Source of the DNA: Deltaproteobacteria bacterium
GTDB taxonomy: Bacteria > Desulfobacterota > BSN033 > UBA1163
Direction of reading: 5' to 3'
Assembly (NCBI GenBank): GCA_018333535.1
Contig: JAGXTA010000123.1
Span: 1-54,340 of the forward strand
DNA: 54,340 bases
Under the pieces are notes generated by a model. That model did no database searches. It had not been told where the DNA came from and was given only the letters and a program-made list of their open reading frames with translations. The translations under genes were made by a program, and so were the position numbers. This document shows positions 50,954 through 54,340 of this stretch, in pieces. Position 1 is the stretch's first letter. Every line of letters starts with the position of its first letter.

Positions 50954-51553
50954 ATGATGAAGAACCATAAGGACAATACCGTTTCAACATTGGGGATGTG
51001 GTTATTCCTCCTTTCAGAAATTCTTCTGTTCGGAGGACTGTTCATTATCTGTTCCGTATACCGTTATAACCACTCCCGGATATTCCATCTGGCCGCTGAG
51101 TCGTTGAACCGACCGCTCGGGGCTTTGAACACGTTAATCCTTCTGACCAGCAGTTTAACCATGGCCCTCTCCATCTTCTTCTTGAAAAACAGAAGGTCCG
51201 AAAGATCCTTATTCTTTCTCTTTTTAACCATCTTCTTAGGGCTCTTCTTCCTTTCCAATAAATATTTTGAATGGGCCTCGAAGGTCCATCATGGGGTCTA
51301 TCCCAACGCCCCCGTTCTTCTTGAAAGGGAGAGAGGGGAGGTCCTCTTTTATGGCCTCTACTATTCAATGACCGGCCTCCATGGACTCCATGTCCTCGTT
51401 GGTATAGGCCTCCTCTCCGTGATGTTTGTCTCTGTCCTGAGAGGTAAAATCGATCACGAACGTATCCTTCCGTTAAAAAATACCGGGCTTTACTGGCATC
51501 TGGTTGATATCATCTGGATTTTTCTCTTTCCTCTTTTTTATTTGATCACTTGA
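50954..51553 (+). CDS. ctaE: cytochrome c oxidase subunit III
   Basis: The 199-residue subunit has five to six membrane helices (TLGMWLFLLSEILLFGGLFI) and the conserved FYGLYYSMTGLHGLHVLVGI and GLYWHLVDIIWIFLFPLFYL. It stabilises subunit I and may take part in oxygen entry. Subunit III of about 200 residues is typical of prokaryotic aa3 enzymes. It starts at ATG 50954. Confidence 0.92.
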   Translation: MMKNHKDNTVSTLGMWLFLLSEILLFGGLFIICSVYRYNHSRIFHLAAESLNRPLGALNTLILLTSSLTMALSIFFLKNRRSERSLFFLFLTIFLGLFFLSNKYFEWASKVHHGVYPNAPVLLERERGEVLFYGLYYSMTGLHGLHVLVGIGLLSVMFVSVLRGKIDHERILPLKNTGLYWHLVDIIWIFLFPLFYLIT

Positions 51554-51570
51554 TTTCGGGAGAGGGTGGA

Positions 51571-51831
51571 GTGAAAACTTATATTTTTGTATGGCTGAGC
51601 CTGGTGATTCTGACAGGCCTTGCCGTCTCTGCGGCGGGGATGGACTGGGGAGGGTGGAGCCTGGGAGTGGCCCTGGGAATCGCCTTTTTGAAGTCTGGTT
51701 TAATCCTCAACTATTTCATGCATCTTAAAGATGAGAGGGGATTAAGGCTTTTCCGGTGGATGATTCCGGGGATCCTGGCCATCCTGATCCTCTTCATCGG
51801 TCTGACCTTTCTCGATGTCGCCTTTCGATAG
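51571..51831 (+). CDS. ctaF: cytochrome c oxidase subunit IV (prokaryotic type)
   Basis: The 86-residue protein has three membrane helices: VWLSLVILTGLAVSAAGM, GVALGIAFLKSGLILNYFM and WMIPGILAILILFIGLTF, with LKSGLILNYFMHLKDERG, the subunit IV marker. I choose the GTG at 51571, which has GGAGAGGGTGG upstream, instead of a TTG at 51550 that overlaps ctaE. It has no catalytic residues. Confidence 0.88.
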   Translation: MKTYIFVWLSLVILTGLAVSAAGMDWGGWSLGVALGIAFLKSGLILNYFMHLKDERGLRLFRWMIPGILAILILFIGLTFLDVAFR

Positions 51832-51843
51832 GGTGGATGGAGT

Positions 51844-52773
51844 ATGATTCGCGGCGCAACAGGCCTTTCAAACGAAATCGTTGAGAATGTTTTTTTCTAC
51901 ATTGCGGCAATCTCCGTCTCGATATTGGTCCTCATCACCTTCCTGATGATCTATTTTACCATTCGCTACCGCCGGAAGAGAAACCCGCAACCCGAAGACA
52001 TCAGGGGAAACCTCTGGCTCGAGATCCTCTGGACTGTGATCCCCACCCTTCTGGTTCTCTCCATGTTCTATTATGGGTGGACAGGATTCCGTTCTTTGAA
52101 AAAGATTCCCGAGGGGGCTTTCAAAGTAAAGGTGGCGGCGCGCCAGTGGTCCTGGCTTTTCGAATATGAGAATGGGGTGAAGACCGAAGAGTTGATGGTT
52201 CCGGTGGGAAAACCAGTCCATCTCTTGCTCACCTCGCAGGATGTGATCCATAGTTTTTATATTCCTGCCTTCAGGGTCAAACAGGATGCTGTCCCGGGAA
52301 TGGTCACTCCCTTATGGTTTAAAGCTAAAGAAGTGGGGACCTATGATGTTTTGTGCGCCGAATACTGCGGCCGGCAACATGCCTATATGCTCACCAGGGT
52401 AAAAGTCCTTTCAGAGGAGGAGTTCAACCGGTGGTACGAGGGAAAAGGAAAAGAGCTGCAGATGGAGAAATCCAGAGGCCTCCCCCGTGGACCGCAGTTG
52501 CTTCAGGAGAAAGGGTGCCTGGCCTGCCACAGTCTCGATGGCGCCCCAAGAATCGGACCCACTCTCAAAGGTCTCTCCGGAAACACGGTGATCGTTTTAA
52601 CAGATGGGAAAGAGCGAAAGGTCCGGGCGGATGATGCTTATCTAAAGAAGTCTCTGGTCGAACCGAATGCAGACATCGTCAAAGGTTTTCCTCCCATCAT
52701 GCCTTCTCAAAAGGGACTTTCAACCGAAGAGGAGATCAACGAACTTGTCCGACATATGAAAGAATTGAAATGA
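51844..52773 (+). CDS. ctaC: cytochrome c oxidase subunit II with fused cytochrome c domain
   Basis: The 309-residue protein has two N-terminal membrane helices (about 15-40 and 60-78), the CuA domain with His136 (HSFYIPAFRVKQ) and CAEYCGRQHAYM (Cys171, Glu173, Cys175, His179, Met182), then a C-terminal cytochrome c (CLACH, Cys225/Cys228/His229). The fused cytochrome suits caa3-type oxidases, which take electrons through it. Sub II stands downstream of I, III and IV. The next gene, ctaB, overlaps by four bases. Confidence 0.95.
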   Translation: MIRGATGLSNEIVENVFFYIAAISVSILVLITFLMIYFTIRYRRKRNPQPEDIRGNLWLEILWTVIPTLLVLSMFYYGWTGFRSLKKIPEGAFKVKVAARQWSWLFEYENGVKTEELMVPVGKPVHLLLTSQDVIHSFYIPAFRVKQDAVPGMVTPLWFKAKEVGTYDVLCAEYCGRQHAYMLTRVKVLSEEEFNRWYEGKGKELQMEKSRGLPRGPQLLQEKGCLACHSLDGAPRIGPTLKGLSGNTVIVLTDGKERKVRADDAYLKKSLVEPNADIVKGFPPIMPSQKGLSTEEEINELVRHMKELK

Positions 52774-53639
52774 GAGATCTAAGGGACTGGCTATCACTTC
52801 TGATGGATCTGATCAGGTTCAGGCTGTCGATCTTTGTGGCCCTCTCGGCGGCGACAGGTTTCATACTGGCTCATCAAGGGATTTCACTGAAGATGTTTCT
52901 GATGCTTGCGGGCGTCTTCCTTCTTGCATCAGGAGCCTCCGCCCTCAATCAATATCAGGAAGGAAGAGAAGACCGGAAGATGGAAAGGACAAAGGGCCGC
53001 CCTATTCCCTCGGGAAGGCTTTCTCCATCATCAGCCTTGAAAATATCCCTCCTTCTGATTATGCCTGGGCTTTTTATCCTCTATGCGGGAACAAATGGGA
53101 AAGCCCTGTTCTTAGGTCTGTTCGCTGTGCTCTGGTATAATGGAATCTACACGCCCCTTAAGAAAAAGACCGTTTTTGCTGCAATACCAGGGGCCCTGGT
53201 GGGCGCGATCCCTCCTGCGATAGGCTGGTTTTCAGGAGGAGGGTTTCCGGACGCTCAAATATGGGCCGTCTCGTTCTTCTTTTTTATATGGCAAATTCCG
53301 CACTTCTGGCTTCTTCTGCTCGATTATAGAAAAGATTATGAGAATGCGGGACTCCCCTGCCTGACCCAGGTCTGGGGATTGAACCAGGTCGAGAGAATAT
53401 CATTCGTATGGATTTTTGCGACTGCGGTTGCCGGCCTTCTGATCCCTTTGTTTGGAATCGGAAACTCACGGGCCATTTTGGGAGGTTTGATGATTCTGGG
53501 AACCTGGTTGATATGGAAAGCTTCAAAAATCCTCTTCCGCCGGTCTCAAGAATCTCCTTTTCGCTCGACTTTCAGGACAGTGAATATTTATATTTTGGCT
53601 GTGATGGTTCTTTTCGGCCTGGATCATCTGTTGTATTAA
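52770..53639 (+). CDS. ctaB: heme O synthase (protoheme IX farnesyltransferase)
   Basis: The 289-residue UbiA-family enzyme has the first polyprenyl motif ALNQYQEGREDRKMERTKGR and eight or nine membrane segments, with LWYNGIYTPLKKKTVFAAIP and FFIWQIPHFWLLLLDYRKDY. It farnesylates heme b to heme O on the way to heme A. Its ATG overlaps the ctaC stop (ATGA). Heme A synthase (ctaA) is not in the window. Confidence 0.93.
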   Translation: MRDLRDWLSLLMDLIRFRLSIFVALSAATGFILAHQGISLKMFLMLAGVFLLASGASALNQYQEGREDRKMERTKGRPIPSGRLSPSSALKISLLLIMPGLFILYAGTNGKALFLGLFAVLWYNGIYTPLKKKTVFAAIPGALVGAIPPAIGWFSGGGFPDAQIWAVSFFFFIWQIPHFWLLLLDYRKDYENAGLPCLTQVWGLNQVERISFVWIFATAVAGLLIPLFGIGNSRAILGGLMILGTWLIWKASKILFRRSQESPFRSTFRTVNIYILAVMVLFGLDHLLY

Positions 53640-53640
53640 A

Positions 53641-53737
53641 CTAATGGCAAAAATTAATTTTGTAGGGCAAGCCTTCAGGCTTGCTTCATTATGCAGGGCT
53701 GAAGCCCTGCCCTACGCAAGTAATTTATTACCATTAG
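53641..53737. repeat. nested palindromic element, CTAATGG ends
   Basis: CTAATGG (53641-53647) and CCATTAG (53731-53737) are outer arms with A/T flanks; inside, GTAGGGCAAGCCTTCAGGC and GCAGGGCTGAAGCCCTGC form the core. It starts directly beyond the ctaB stop and may act as a transcript end. Confidence 0.72.
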
Positions 53738-54140
53738 GTGCATTCAGAGATTTCAGGACTTTTTCAGAAATCTCATCGTTTTCCTTGACAGGGTGATATT
53801 CCATCGAATATAGATAGAGTCTGTTTATAAACTAACAGTTTCCAAAAAGGTTGTCATTCCGGCGAAAGCCGGAATCCAGGGTTCCTGGTGAAAACCGGGA
53901 CCCAGTCTTTGAGATTGTTCCCGACTTTCGTCGGGACGACGTCTGGATGCTCCCGTATCCAGTACGGGGCAGGCTCCTCAAGTCCGGCATGACGGGTAAG
54001 GGGCATTTATAAACAGACTCTAGACCCTAAACAAGTATAATTATTTTGGGAGAAAGTGAAAAAGTACTCGAAATGCCCTTCAGATAAGGCTATTATAGTT
54101 TTATCAAAAAACAAAAGCCAATCAGAAAGGAGCATTTCGA
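53738..54140. repeat. gap with a 208-bp palindromic element bounded by 17-bp perfect ends
   Basis: TAGAGTCTGTTTATAAA (53815-53831) and TTTATAAACAGACTCTA (54006-54022) are exact inverted copies. Between them lie GTCATTCCGGCGAAAGCC, GGAATCCAG and two further arms (CCGACTTTCGTCGGGACG and CCAGTACGGGGC). No gene is supported in 53738-54140. The rest is A/T-rich leader of the partial transposase gene. Confidence 0.8.
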
Positions 54141-54141
54141 G
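54067..54141 (+). promoter_or_regulatory. inverted repeat covering the transposase start
   Basis: CTCGAAATGC (54067-54076) and GCATTTCGAG (54132-54141) are perfect inverted copies. The right arm abuts the AAAGGAG ribosome site (54126-54132) and takes in the G of the GTG start. Folding would hide the start when transcription enters from outside. Confidence 0.45.
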
Positions 54142-54340
54142 TGAAGAAATTAAACCACAAAATACTATCAAAGCGCAAGAGGAAAATTGAGAAGAGGTTA
54201 GAGCGGAGGAACTGGGAGGACCAAGAGAGGCCGATGTTTAAGGGCTCCAACATTCACTATGAACTGGATGGACGAGACAAAGGGATTGCCTGTGGGGGGA
54301 TTGGGGTCATCCATACCCTGGCAAAGCGAATCGGGTTGGT
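54141..54340 (+). CDS. transposase N-terminus (IS1380-like), cut by the window end
   Basis: The partial frame starts at GTG 54141 with a basic head (KKLNHKILSKRKRKIEKRLE) and continues FKGSNIHYELDGRDKGIACG and GGIGVIHTLAKRIGL. The IHYE-x-CGGIGVIH-LAKRIGL pattern is that of IS1380-type transposases. The gene runs off the right edge, so integrity is unknown. An AAAGGAG site lies eight bases upstream. Confidence 0.7.
   Translation, partial: MKKLNHKILSKRKRKIEKRLERRNWEDQERPMFKGSNIHYELDGRDKGIACGGIGVIHTLAKRIGL

Noticed and set aside
1-54340. tRNA, rRNA and CRISPR arrays
   Set aside because: No cloverleaf-type sequence, rRNA segment or regularly spaced direct repeats were found by eye; the repeats present are palindromic and irregularly spaced.

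Overview
This is a chromosomal window from a Gram-negative bacterium, about half G+C, most likely an uncultured member of Desulfobacterota (the former Deltaproteobacteria). The evidence is its LPS genes (LptD, LpxH, an LpxL-type acyltransferase, GmhB), UGA-recoded genes, an hgcAB mercury-methylation locus, a MetF-MetV type methylene-THF reductase and very many small palindromic repeats between genes. The taxonomic call is inference; there is no rRNA or tRNA gene in the window to test it.

Layout. 1-4860: a lipoprotein, an FAD/NAD oxidoreductase and a + strand operon led by a rhodanese that is readable only if two in-frame UGA codons are decoded, followed by DUF547, two unknown genes and an HNH nuclease. 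4861-17348 (- strand): cell-envelope cluster accD-folC-lptD-rmlACBD-ugd-lpxH-gmhB-trm112-lpxL. 17469-21643: rlmD, hisGI, a DUF72 protein and a DUF2442/DUF4160 pair. 21842-28251: a large divergent GH13-like protein, a metallo-beta-lactamase-fold gene with a 5' frameshift, dinB and lexA. 28252-31327: an IS1595-type insertion next to hgcB, then hgcA and an AbrB-like gene (hgcC), all driven from one strong promoter with an overlapping palindrome. 31571-40072: a RodZ-like protein, a 2-oxoacid dehydrogenase E1a/E1b/E2 set, a selenothioredoxin-like gene, a MenA-like prenyltransferase, DoxX and a LeuCD-type hydratase. 40144-45364: citrate synthase between two near-identical modules of a mini Hsp20 plus a cysteine-rich micropeptide, then a cupin, MetF-MetV and a third, shortened Hsp20-like gene. 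45385-54340: beta-oxidation enzymes, cytochrome P460, Sco1 and a complete A2-type aa3 oxidase with heme O synthase, then a partial transposase.

Main result. Three genes carry in-frame UGA codons where cysteine would be expected, each followed at the right distance by a compact hairpin that fits the bacterial SECIS pattern. They are a rhodanese with Sec-Ala-Sec at the active site, a UxxC thioredoxin-like protein and, most strikingly, the mercury-methylation protein HgcA, whose real start lies 30 codons upstream of the open frame and whose Cys-rich N-terminal tail contains Cys-Sec. Selenium has extreme affinity for mercury, so a Sec-containing HgcA would be a notable variant.

Second result. 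Five promoter-like sequences (CTTGA-type box, exactly 14 bases, then an A/T-rich -10-like box) stand before the mini Hsp20 and Cys-rich micropeptide genes, defining a small heat-shock-like regulon with two previously unannotated 42-residue peptides that share a YDCCWYEAS core and a run of terminal cysteines.
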